The notes under the pieces were generated by a model that worked only from the letters and a program-made list of their open reading frames with translations, was not told the origin of the DNA and did not search any database. This document shows positions 53,777 through 64,000 of a DNA stretch of 64,000 nucleotides, piece by piece. The position numbers and the translations under genes are program-made. This DNA comes from Citrus sinensis (Eukaryota; Streptophyta; Magnoliopsida; Sapindales; Rutaceae): the NCBI RefSeq assembly GCF_022201045.2, contig NC_068557.1, positions 22,545,501 through 22,609,500 of the forward strand. Direction: 5' to 3'. Position 1 is the stretch's first letter; each line of letters opens with the position of its first letter.

Positions 53777-56015
53777 TCATTTCGGCTTTCCAGCAAGAAA
53801 AGGCTATAAAAATTCAATGCCTCCCATTGCTTGGATTCTGCTACAGAATGTCCAGGTCCCTGCAAAAACTTAAGTCAAAAAGAGAGAATGAGTATCAATA
53901 TTTCATGTTACAAGAAATAGATTAAATATTTGAACTTAAATTGTAACTGATAGTAGAAGCAAAGAATTGTTGTTCTCATATCCTTGAGTATATCTGTAAC
54001 CAACAAGATGATTAGTTGATAATGGATGTTTTGTGCAATGTCAAGAACAAGCCTTGACGACCATTTCATAGCAAAAACTGTTGAAAGGTTAAAAGGCAAA
54101 ACTACCAGAACCATTCCGAACAATGGTGAATATGAATTCCTATTAATGAAATATTACATATTTTAGTAAGGAAGAATTGAAACTAATTACTAACTACCAG
54201 CAACTTGCCCATTGGAAGTCCAAGGCTCATTTACCTACAATCTTGTATCCAACGGACCTTGTCCAAGCTACACTCCCAGTAAACAGAATGCACATATCAT
54301 GATCCCCACTGTCAGAAAAGTCGACAGAAATACACATTGGCTATCAGAGAACCTGTCTAAAACAAATCATTTTTCATATTAGAGAAGCAGAAAAGGTCAG
54401 AATCTAAAATCTTGATGCAGTCAACATCAGTTATACAATTTATCAAATGTTTAACACTCATAGTAGGCTCCATCTTGCCTCATGAATCCAAAGTCAGTTG
54501 TGGGAGATAAGCCTGACTTGGCAACCAAAGGCGCAAGGCAAGACATGCCTTCAAAGTTTGTGGAGTTAAAGAGATAACACCAGCTGCCATGATACTAGCA
54601 CGACTTATCATATCTGTCTCTTAAGTTTTTCTTATTATATCATCCAGAGTAACCTTGTATAATTGTTTGTAACCATAGCAAGTCGAGGGAAAAGTTATAG
54701 CAGTTTTTTTAACCCAAACAGTTGTAAGATGTCAAAGCCTCTACTGTGTCTTATTTTCACCCCATGTGAAATAGTAATTTGGGGTAAATAACCAGAAATG
54801 ATTAAGGTTTTGAGCAAACACTAATGTAGTGTTGGAGACCTACCTGCATATAAGTGCCGGATATCCCCTGGCAGTGAGGTTCTTGTGGTATTTAATCATT
54901 GTTCCTAGCATCGTGGTTATGTGTAATTTTGTCTGTATATAGTTCCCAACTTCCCACAATTTTTTCCTATTAAGTCACAAGGATCGCGAAGTAAGAGGTT
55001 CCACAACAGGGAATAACAAAGGAAATTGAATTCCTCACCCCTTCAGCATGAATTGCTTTCCTAACTGATGCATCATTTAGCCATAAGGTTGCAACTTCAT
55101 CACTCTGTAAAGCTTATATAATTTGAGCATAACTATCAAATAATTTTAAGTGAAAGAGAAATAGCCAAGTACAAATGAACCATGTATATCTCCTTTCCAA
55201 GTTAGGATTCAATCAGTTTTCGTTCAACCAACTTCTTTCTAGGGTATGAGCATATGCATATGATGTTTCTACTACATAGCTAACAAACTCAGTTGTCTTA
55301 TGCCTCTTCAGGTCACTAGTTCATGCCAGATCCAAGTTCTCATGAAAGCAATTCACTCTACTTTGACCTTCTCCTCGTATTTTCCAATCATCCTCGTTAC
55401 ATCTTCATCTCAGGTATAGTGACTATCAAAAATGCTGTTTTGTGCCCTATAGTATTGTTGAAATACAAGGTAAGTCCGTGCTTGCTAATGACAACTGCTA
55501 GCAATAAGCTATGCTGCACTTCGGAAATATCTCTCCACAACAGATTTTCCAAACCAGAAAAAAAAAATGGCAATTACAAAATTTACTGCCCATTACTGAT
55601 TTTAGTGTTCCAAGTCACAAAATTGTGCAGAGCCCAAGAAGAAAAGAAAAGATAAAAAGGCATTTGGCATGACCATCCAAGCTGTCAAATTTTACTGCCC
55701 ATTTTTAATCCTGAAATTTTTAAAATTCTCAAGAATAAAAGAAGAAGTAGATGAAAATTTTGCTTAAACTATAATAAGTAACCAGTAAAAGATACATTTA
55801 AGTGAAGGTGATAAAAAAGAGTAAGTTATAAAATTAAAAAAATATAAATTCTAATACACTAAAAAATAAAAATATATTATATTAGAGTATATTTTTTATT
55901 TATTTTTTAAATTAATAAAATAAGAAATCTTTTTATTAGAAAATTACTCTTAGAATAATACACCTTGTAAACTTCAGCAACTTTGCTCTCGCAAGTATCG
56001 GTGACTGGGTTACAA
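53777..56015 (-). pseudogene. Truncated tandem copy of the serine carboxypeptidase gene
   Basis: Homology to exons 8, 10, 11, 12 and 14 of the neighbour is found at about 55963-56012, 55030-55106, 54840-54970, 54190-54310 and 53777-53858. Exons 1-7 are missing, and exon 9 is also missing between 55110 and 55960. Exon 12 keeps SGDHDMC but then reads a premature TGA. Exon 11 has frameshifts. The last exon retains FLAGKP before the stop. This is an old tandem duplicate that lost its 5' half. A MITE sits just beyond its broken end. Confidence 0.88.
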
Positions 56016-56193
56016 GTGTGCACAATGATAATGGTATCGAGGATGTTGGTTTCATTCTAAATTTGTCTTTTGAATTTTAAGCTGAATTTACGGTGTCACA
56101 GTTATATTACTTTATATGATTATTTCAAGTGGGAGTTGTCATAACTTTTACTTTTTAGTTTCAATAACAAGCAAATTTTGTTATAAACTAAGG

Positions 56194-56811
56194 TGGCGTT
56201 TGTTTTTTAACTTAATGACTTAAAGTGACTTAACTTAATTAATTAAGTTAATTAGAGGTGTTTGTCTTTATAACTTAATGAGATTTTTTAGATAATTTTG
56301 ACTTAATAAAATAAGCTAATTTTTTTGGCTTTTTATTTAATGGAGAAATCTGAATTAAGTCAATTACTTGCTACTGTCAAAAATATCCATATTTTATAAT
56401 TTATTTTTCATGTCTATCCCAAAACTCACTCATAAATATTTACCCCACATAAAAATATCCATGTTTTTTCTTTCTTATATTATATACGATAAAATTTAAA
56501 ATTTATGGTATTTTATATATTAAAATTTTAAAATAATTATGTATTCACTTGACTATAGTTTTACTTATAAATGTTAAAATATTGTGATATTTAATATATT
56601 ATTTATTTGACATTCAAATTTAATAAGGATACAAATGTAAAAGTACATATTTTTACTTTTTTAAGTTGAAAAAAACAAACAACTTAGTGCTTATTTTCTG
56701 AGATTCAGACGAAAAAACAAATATATTATTCAGATTCAAATATTCAGACCTATTCAGAATTCAGACTACTTCAAGTCTATTCAAATTTCAGACAAAAAAA
56801 CAAACGCCAGC
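56194..56811. mobile_element. Tourist-like MITE (PIF/Harbinger family of element A)
   Basis: 618 bp flanked by TAA (56191-56193, 56812-56814). Terminal repeats are GGTGGCGTTTGTTTTTT / GCTGGCGTTTGTTTTTT (one mismatch). Its left 180 bp align to the right end of the large nested element A at 20690-20871. It has no coding capacity. Confidence 0.88.
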
Positions 56812-56874
56812 TAACTCTTTCTCTTAGTGGGATGAGGATTAAGAAGAATGGTTGGGATAACATACATCCTTCTC

Positions 56875-57084
56875 ATTGGTAGGTTCAGGAAACGTTTAAG
56901 TAGGGCCAAAACGATTCTTTCTTTGAAGTTTCTTGGGATAAGCCGCATCTGCCTCTCCCACTATTGAAGTTACAGGTTATTGGTAGGTTCAGGAAACGTT
57001 TAAGTAGGGCCAAAACGATTCTTTCTTTGAAGTTTCTTGGGATAAGCCGCATCTGCCTCTCCCACTATTGAAGTTACAGGTTAT
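56875..57084. repeat. Perfect 104-bp tandem duplication
   Basis: Two identical 104-bp units starting at 56875 and 56979, both beginning ATTGGTAGGTTCAGG and ending ACAGGTT. No differences were seen between units, so it is recent. An assembly artefact is possible. The sequence does not code. Confidence 0.95.
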
Positions 57085-57623
57085 TACCATTCCCATTCAT
57101 ATTTTTATCAGTCAAAATACAGTAACAGTATCAGTATTGGCTTCTAAACCAAGGATCCAAAAGAACAGTGTTATAAACCATTTTTTTTTCTTTTCAAAGC
57201 TTACTTTTATATCTCACTGGGAATTTTGAATCCCACTTCATCCTCGTAACAAGAAACCATTTTCTCCGTCTCTACATTCACCACCATCCAACTCATTTCT
57301 CTACTGCAGAAAATACAAGAAAACAAGTGAAAACCTGAGAACTCTAAAGGCTAATAGATATTTCACAAGCTTTATATTACAAACACTGAATCACTGCAAA
57401 CAATTTTTATATGCACTTACTTCAATACTATACAGTGAAAGAACTAAAAAATAATACATGTCACGGCACTTATCTTCCATCAAAGAATTCCTTCCCTGTT
57501 GAAACTAATTGAACACATATGCTCTTCAACTCGCTATCTTCCCTCATACAACAGAAATATACTCCCAATTTGGGAAATTGGATTGTATGTTGTAAAGCTT
57601 ACTCATAGTTCACTCCAAAATTT

Positions 57624-59119
57624 TTACCTAATTAAATAACCGAAAAGGGCCATGACAAATGCAAGTAGAACTGTTCTACTTGCATCCACAACTGATGGGG
57701 CACCAGAAGAGTAAATTCTCTGAGCTTGATCTCTGCAGTAGGGAAAAAACATTAAACAAAAGATTACCTTTCACAAATATCTCATGTCACTGGAACCATC
57801 TCTAAATTAGGTTCTATGCTTCCAAAGGTACGTTCTACTTGAAATTGAAGGCATTAAATTTTAGGTTGACTAAAAACCCTTAATTGTATATCCTCCTTGT
57901 GAGAAAGCTATAATTTTGGGAACCTTCAGAATCAAATGAAGTCACTTTGGGTAATACAAATAGTAAATAAGTCAAGCATTCAGAACTCACCCGGTTCAAT
58001 ATTTACTAACTGGTAAGGAATGCTATCTGGAACAATTGCTGCGTCATAGCGATAGGGACCAAGTCCATTGATGAGGATCCCGTCAGGAACTCCAAGGTCT
58101 ACGCCATTCTCAACATCTTTCCTTAGTTTCTGTAACCCATCAGTTTCAGTTATCATCCCAGAATTTCACTAGAATGGATAACACACACCAAAAGCAGTAA
58201 GCTAAAAGAAGTGACGCCTGCTGACCTTATGACTCTTCGTGTACCAGTCACTGATAAAAATGGTAATATCGACATCTGGCACTGCAAAGGGTAATGGAAT
58301 AACATCTCTGTTGTTAATGATGATTCCCCCATACCCACCTGCAGCTCGCTGAAAGTCTAAAGAAGGGAAGTAAAAAAAAACTCCCTATCTGGTCCTTCAC
58401 CTGAAACTGATATGTCCAGTTCCAACCAGCAGGAATTGGACAATTAGCCCCTAAAACACCATCTTGCCAAGAATTTTTCCTATGTTGTACGCCAGTCCTA
58501 CATTAAAATGTAATTTTGAGATGGTTCCGGCATATTATACCATGTAAGAAGCAATGGCTCATCAAGATCATTCTTTGCATTGACAACAACATTCCAATTT
58601 GTAGTGACATTAAGAATCGGTCCCGGAAACTGCCCATTAATCCCAATAACCTGCAAAATGGTATACAAAGAAAGAAAGGGAAAACAAAATCTCTCAACAA
58701 AACATCAAGGGCAGGAGAAAAAGTGAAAAACAGTTATAACATGAAAAATCAAGCAACCATTGATTTCTTAATAGTTCATAACTCAACAATAGGGTCAAAA
58801 TTGAAACTCAAGCTCCAAAATTCGTTGACAATAGTAACAATTTAACTTACATGAAACTATCACTAAACAACATAACAGAATGAGCATTTTGCAATTAAAA
58901 AATCCAAAAATTGAACGAGAGAGAAATAAATGTAATTGAAGGGAAGAGAAATGAAAAGAGAGGAACCTGCTGTTTATCTCCAAGTGGGGAAGCAGTAATA
59001 AATGAGATAGTCCAGTCATAGAACACGTAAGGGTCACCTCCAAAACAGCCATTTAGCAACCGTACAAGTATAAAGAAGAAAGAAATACAAGAAGAACACA
59101 GATAAGAAGCAAACGGCAT
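57624..59119 (-). pseudogene. SKU5/SKS-type monocopper-oxidase-like gene with deleted middle
   Basis: Exon 1 (59119-58967) encodes a hydrophobic signal peptide and the cupredoxin start ITASPLGDKQQ. Exon 2 (58650 to about 58226) continues INGQFPGPILNVTTN and a WQDGVLGANCPIP block. It is broken by a 43-bp insertion (58498-58540) and a 1-base expansion of a T-run (near 58371). Exon 3 (58129-57991) encodes PDGILINGLGPYRYD. After that only a final exon (about 57733-57624) remains, with a GPI-anchor-type tail (SSGAPSVVDASRT, then a hydrophobic end). The second and third cupredoxin exons are missing. The family (about 590 residues) acts at the cell wall and plasma membrane. Confidence 0.85.
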
Positions 59120-60540
59120 TGGATCCCTTTCCTGTTCTGTTCTCTTCTGAGCTGATGTGATCTTATCTTCCCCTTGGTGGTGAAGGTGAAACTAAGGAGT
59201 TAAGTGGTGTCTTTGCTTTTGAAAGTGGGAACAGTAAGCATGGAGATTGCATTGGAGCAGCAGTATATATGTTAGGGAGTAGGGGCTGAAGTGAAGTCAT
59301 CTGGGATCTAAAGAAACAGCTTGAAGGCGCCGGTTTTGTCCTGGAGATGGGCCCCGTGTCTTGTTTTTGCAGAAAATGGGAGCCATTGCCATTTGCCACT
59401 GACTGTGTTAGTAGGTTAATTAAACTGTGGGGTCTGTAATAATTTGTAAAGTCGCTAAAGGAGTTGTTTATTGAAGAAACACAGTTTAGTAAACAATCTT
59501 TTGACAGACAGCCGGCCATATATCGATAAAGACGGGAAAAAGATGGTGAAAAAATTTCATTCATTCACACAACTGATTGTAGCAGCAGCCTTCTTTGTAT
59601 CTTATTCAAGTTGGAGGATTTGATGTATTGCACTTTGGGAGTGATGCAAATTAAATTACACTCAGTTTAACCGTAAACTTTTTTATTCGTTATCAAAATT
59701 GTCTCATACACCTATTTATTTACTGGCGATCATCCCATCTTCAAAAATTTCTAAGAACACCATCTGAAAGAAATATTATATATAGGTAAGATAAGATCAT
59801 TTCAAAATATCTTACCTTTACACATTTCCCATAAAATACGAATAAAATTAAAATGAGTATGACTCTCATTATTGGTCAATGCAATTGGAGTTAAAAGGAA
59901 GATTTGAAGAAGTTGAAGCATGGGCAACACCATAGCCAACGGCAAAACCACATCCCTATTGTTATGGATTGATGAAATCTTGCAGCCGTTGCGGATGAAT
60001 GCATACCCAAGGTAAGGAATCAAATTCAGAATAATTACGACGGGTGTTTCCCATATAATGTAAGATTTTAGCCTATAATAATTAGTCTGCACAAACAAAT
60101 TAAGTTGTGTCATTACTTAATTAAAAAAAAAAAAGAGGAAAAAAAGTAATAATAAACATTCATATAAAATTGAAAACCTCCAAATCCGCAGGTTCTATTC
60201 TATAAACATTCTCCCAATCATCCATCTGAAATTAAGGATCAAATTAAAACGGAGTAGGATATCATATTAAAAAAATCATTTGACCCAAAATTTGAACCGA
60301 ATTTGGTCAACAATAAATTAATTACCGTGATCAGATAATGGAAGTGCTTCTTCCACTGTGATTTGAAGAGCGAGGCCAATTTCCTGTAAGAAGTATAAAG
60401 CCATTCCTGCTGTATTCCTGTTAAGTGTTGATTCGAGGAGACCCGGTCAACGACAGTTGGCGAGGCATGCTCTCCAATCCGAGAATCTAGGCACGAAGGC
60501 CACGCAACCACCCACGACTACGGAAATGGGGAATCCACTT
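59120..60540 (-). other. Unassigned region with possible minus-strand gene fragments
   Basis: 59160-59565 is open on the minus strand but Ser/Pro/Leu-rich with no motif, probably flank of the SKS relic. Minus-strand blocks at about 60510-60330 (QQEWLYTSYRKLASLFKSQW), 60228-60180 (MDDWENVYRIEPADLE) and 60110-59880 (hydrophobic, IILNLIPYLGYAFIRNG) are separated by plausible splice sites. They look like exons of a membrane protein that I do not recognise. The gene would be cut by the gypsy insertion. Confidence 0.35.
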
Positions 60541-60988
60541 TCGAGAGGTGGGAGGATAACGAGCGCGGATGGAGAGGAGGCCCGAGTTCAGAAGTGGCCT
60601 ATAAAAAGGTAGCCAACGAAGGTAAAAAGGTTAGCAATTTTGAGATTATAACAGAGATAAAGAAAATTCTAAAGAAGGAAAACTATCAAAAAGCCATAAG
60701 ATCTGTGGCAAGCGTTCCCAGAGCCTTCATATTTGACTTGACCGTCAGAGGGTTTACGCTGGGAAAACAACCGGCGTGCTCTGACTTGTTTCTATGGACG
60801 CAGGAATACTTGGAGAAGAAAGCATACGAGGAGAGATCCTGATCGAGGTGAGGTTGATCGAGCAGATATCCTGGTCGTAGGAAGAGCGTAACCAGAATCT
60901 CGCATAAACATTTTGGCGCCGTCTGTGGGGAACTGATCAAAAAGCTTCTGTTGATCGCAAGAAGAGGAGTGAAGCAAGCGGAAAAACA

Positions 60989-62800
60989 ATGGAGACAGGA
61001 GGAAGTAGTGCACAAGGGGGTGATATGAGGCTTAATGATTTCATGACGCTGAGGGAGATAGCTAGTGAAGCGCGGGAAAAAGCCATGTTCGACCGGATGG
61101 AACGGATGGAAAAGCAGATGGAGACCCTGACAACCATCCTACATGAGCTGCGGAGTGAACGAAGGGGAACCCAGGAGGAAAGGGTGAGAGGTGGTGGAGT
61201 GGCACCAGGTCCCGACAGTACGAGAAGAAGTCAAACCACCGGGAGATTTGGTGGTGAGAGAGGTAATATGCCTCTACGAGGAGAATTTCATAGGGAGGAA
61301 GAGCAATCCCCGGCAAGACAGATTTTTGACAAGGACGACGGGGTGGCGAATGCAGAGGAAACAGAGTTGAGGCAACACTTGCATGATGTAGAGCAAGAGC
61401 GAGATCAAGTTGCAGCACGTGACCCTGGTCGTGCAGTGCAGCTAGAAGAGGAAGTGCGCAAACTAGCGCAGATAATTGACGACATGCAAGGAAGGAGCAG
61501 AGCTCCTGGTTGGAGGATAATGTTGGACGGAGAATCACCGCTCGCAGCAGAGATCATGAGGGCAGTAATTTCGAGAGATTTTCGCCTCCCAGACCTTAGA
61601 TATTCGGGACGAACTGATCTACTAGTGCACATAGAGCACTTCAACGACATAACTGGGGTGCAAGGATTATCTCAATCCCAAAGGTGCAGGGTGTTCCCAC
61701 TATCCCTTGAGGGACGTGCACGAGAGTGATACAGAAAACTTCCTCAGGGGAGCATTAAAACCTTCGAGCAGATGTGCCAGGAATTTGCAGAGCAGTTTCG
61801 TGGGGTAATGGCACCAGAAGATGACATGATGGAGTTGAAAAGCATGAAGTAGAGGGAACAAGAAACACTTCGGGAATTCATCAAGAGGTTTCACCGTGCT
61901 GTCATTGATTTGGGAGCCTTCAACCATTCTCAGGCATTAAGGGGACTGAAAGAAGGGGTGAAGATAGGAAGACTGTGGTACAATTTGAGAAGCCCAGTCA
62001 TTCAGACGTATGCAGCCGCCTACGAGCAGGCTAAGAGGGACATTGAGATTGAAGAGGAAAAGGCAGCACGGATCAAGACAGACCAGTTAGAAGGGCTGGG
62101 GAAGAAAAAGAAAAAAGCATTACCAGGGAATGGGCCAATCAGGAGGAGGGACCACCAGGCCTCGGGTAGTGGAGTAGGAGGTCGGGTAACTGCTTACCAG
62201 CCTCATCAGAGGCTACCACAGTATCAGCGCAGCAGGGCGCAACCTCTTTGTTCCCCAGCTAGAGAGCCTTGGAGAAGGTATGACTCGGCATATGGTGGTC
62301 TTCATCAACACTCCCATAGTAGTAGAGGGAGCAGACCAGAAGCGCTGCCACCGCCTCCAACTCAGAACGGAATAAATAGAGAAAGGGCAGTGCACCTGAT
62401 CAACCAAAACCAGGACTATGAGCGGTATACTTCCTTGAAGATGTCCCTGGACGAGGTATACGAGGCCATAAAGGATCAAGGGTTGCTATATCTCCCTGTC
62501 CCAATAACAAAGCTACCCAGCATGAGGGATAAGGGACGCTATTGTAAGTTCCATGGCACCCATGGTCACACCACAGCAGATTGCAGAGATCTCAAGACCC
62601 AGGTTGAAGATTTGGTGAGAAATCGGTATCTGGACGAGTTTATAGATGAGACTTTTCTAATGGTAACCTCGACAAGTGAAAGGGAACAGAGTGACAGGAA
62701 CTTGAGGCGCGAGCAGCCAACAGTAAGGGTGATAGCTGGGGGCCCAACATTGGCTGGAGATTCCAACAGGTTGAGGAAGAATTATGCTAGATACGCCATG
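60989..62800 (+). pseudogene. Gypsy gag (two stop codons)
   Basis: Starts at ATG 60989 with a coiled-coil N-terminus. The capsid region contains a typical LEGRARE-YRKLPQGSI block, where the expected Trp codon is TGA (61727). A second stop, TAG for an expected Gln (61849), precedes REQETLREFIKRF. A CCHC-like knuckle CKFHGTHGHTTADC is near 62543. Family role: virus-like particle core. Confidence 0.85.
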
Positions 62801-64000
62801 ACCAGCAAAGAGGTATTCTTCAACACCCCAGCAGTCAAACGTGCAAGAGTCAGGCAAGTGCCAATCATGTGGACAGATGAGGATGAAGAAGGGATTCTAT
62901 ATCCCCACGAGGATGCTTTAGTCATCAAGGCCACTGTTGCTAGCAAGAAGTTTGACAGGATACTGGTTGACACAGGGAGCTCAGTTGATGTATTGTTTAA
63001 GTCAACCCTGGAGGAGATGGGAATAGCAGACCTGAAGTTAGATTACACCAATACCTCCTTGAAGGGGTTTGGAGGAGGAAAGCTGGTCCCTCTGAGCGTG
63101 GTCGAGCTGCCTATCACGATTGGGAGCTCCCCGACAGAAAGGACAATAATACTAGACTTTGTGGTAGTGGATGAAGAAGGTTCCTACCAGATGATCGTAG
63201 GTCGGCCATTTCTAAGGATGAGCAAAGCGGTACTGTCCAACCATTATCTGGCTCTTAAGTACCGAGTGAATGGGGTTGTTGGAGTGGTACGATGAGACCA
63301 GAGAATCGCTAGAAGCTGTTACTCCTCGGCAGCAAGGGAAGCAATGCAGATAACATCCCTTGATACCCGGGTGGAAAACAAGAATGGTAGACAAGAACCT
63401 GTAGATGAGCTGGAGACAGTAAGCCTGGGACCAGAGAATCCGGGAAAGACGGTCAGAATTGGGTCGAGACTTAAGGAAGAACAGAAGCAGGAGTTGGTGA
63501 AATGCTTACAGGCTCATGCAGATGTGTTTGCTTAGACACACGAAGACATGCCATGGATTGATCCTGAGGTAACATGTCATAAGCTGGCAATAAAGAAAAG
63601 TGCTCGAGCAGTAAGGCAGAAAAGGAGGTGTTTCAACCAGGAGAGGTATGAGGCTATAAATGGCGAGGTGGAAAAGCTCTTGAGAGCAGGGTTCATTCGG
63701 GAAGTCAATTATCCTGAGTGGATATCGAATGTGGTGTTGGTAAAGAAGGCAAACGGGAAGTGGAGGATGTGTGTAGACTTCACAGATCTCAACAAAGCTT
63801 GCCCGAAAGACAACTTCCCTTTGCCAAAAATCGACCAGCTAGTAGATTCAACAGCTGGGCACGGCCTGCTTAGTTTTATGGACGTGTTCTCGGGATATAA
63901 CCAAATCCCCATGTACGAGCAGGATGAGGAGAGCATTGTTTTTATCACTAACCAGGGTTTATTCTGTTACAGGGTAATGCCATTTGTTCTCAAAAATACC
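62801..64000 (+). pseudogene. Gypsy protease and reverse transcriptase start (two stops, 3' partial)
   Basis: The aspartic protease shows ILVDTGSSVDVLF with an intact DTGS. A stop TGA (near 63293) and a TAG in place of the expected Trp after VFA (63533) interrupt the frame. The reverse transcriptase N-terminus follows with WRMCVDFTDLNKACPKD and SFMDVFSGYNQIPM. The window ends before the catalytic YxDD. Confidence 0.85.

Larger units (their letters stand above)
60541..64000 (+). mobile_element. Ty3/gypsy LTR retrotransposon, Tat-like, 5' part (runs off window)
   Basis: The LTR ends at CA (60910), followed by the plant gypsy primer-site signature TTTTGGCGCCGTCTGTGGGG. The LTR's left end could not be fixed. 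A single gag-pol frame runs on to the window edge in reverse transcriptase. Only four in-frame stops are seen and base composition is GC-richer than the surroundings, so insertion is recent. The right LTR lies outside. Confidence 0.88.

Noticed and set aside
55323-55655. 110-codon plus-strand open frame
   Set aside because: Falls in intronic remains of the carboxypeptidase pseudogene and has no family resemblance.
59163-59564. 133-codon minus-strand open frame upstream of the SKS relic
   Set aside because: Ser/Pro/Leu-rich with no motif; more likely promoter or leader of the broken gene.
60594-60842. 82-codon open frame before the gypsy gag
   Set aside because: It lies inside the LTR, upstream of the primer site, and shows no recognisable domain.

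Overview
This window is nuclear DNA of a flowering plant, almost certainly a eudicot. The evidence is short GT-AG introns, AT-rich intergenic DNA, plant-specific families (small FAR1 factors, a CRM splicing factor, lipoxygenase, SKU5-like and SCPL proteins, a plant complex I ferredoxin) and dense transposons. A Citrus-like genome is my guess from the endogenous pararetrovirus and protein style, but no sequence test here proves it.

Layout. 1-1.3 kb: the 3' part of a small FAR1-type gene (+). 1.3-22.3 kb: a transposon-rich block holding a hAT-like MITE (2570-3249), a decayed endogenous pararetrovirus with a 385-bp inverted duplication of its leader (4116-9835), a five-level nest of transposons (~10.2-20.9 kb) and a Mutator-type MITE (21361-22239). 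22.8-31.4 kb: a second FAR1-type gene (+), then a CRM-domain gene, a four-EF-hand calmodulin-like gene and a complex I ferredoxin-like gene (all -). 32.6-34.4 kb: a short copia-type LTR element. 34.7-45 kb: an intact 9-lipoxygenase gene (+), convergent with an FAD amine-oxidase-like gene (-), then a PARN-like gene (-) that lacks several nuclease residues. 46.1 kb: a SINE-like insertion. 48.8-52.1 kb: an intact SCPL20-type serine carboxypeptidase (-). 53.8-56.0 kb: its broken tandem copy. 56.2 kb: a Tourist-like MITE. 57.6-59.1 kb: a broken SKU5-like gene (-). 60.5-64 kb: a fairly young Ty3/gypsy element that runs off the right edge.

Gene order agrees, from memory, with two Arabidopsis blocks: ferredoxin, CML and FAR1 (around At3g07480-At3g07500), and SCPL, PARN-like and CRM (around At3g25420-At3g25440). 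Three genes (CRM, PARN-like, C1-FDX-like) likely act in mitochondria or organelles. The other genes do not form an obvious pathway.

Exon junctions were read by eye from GT/AG sites and reading-frame continuity. Every multi-exon model given as intact closes in frame from ATG to stop.
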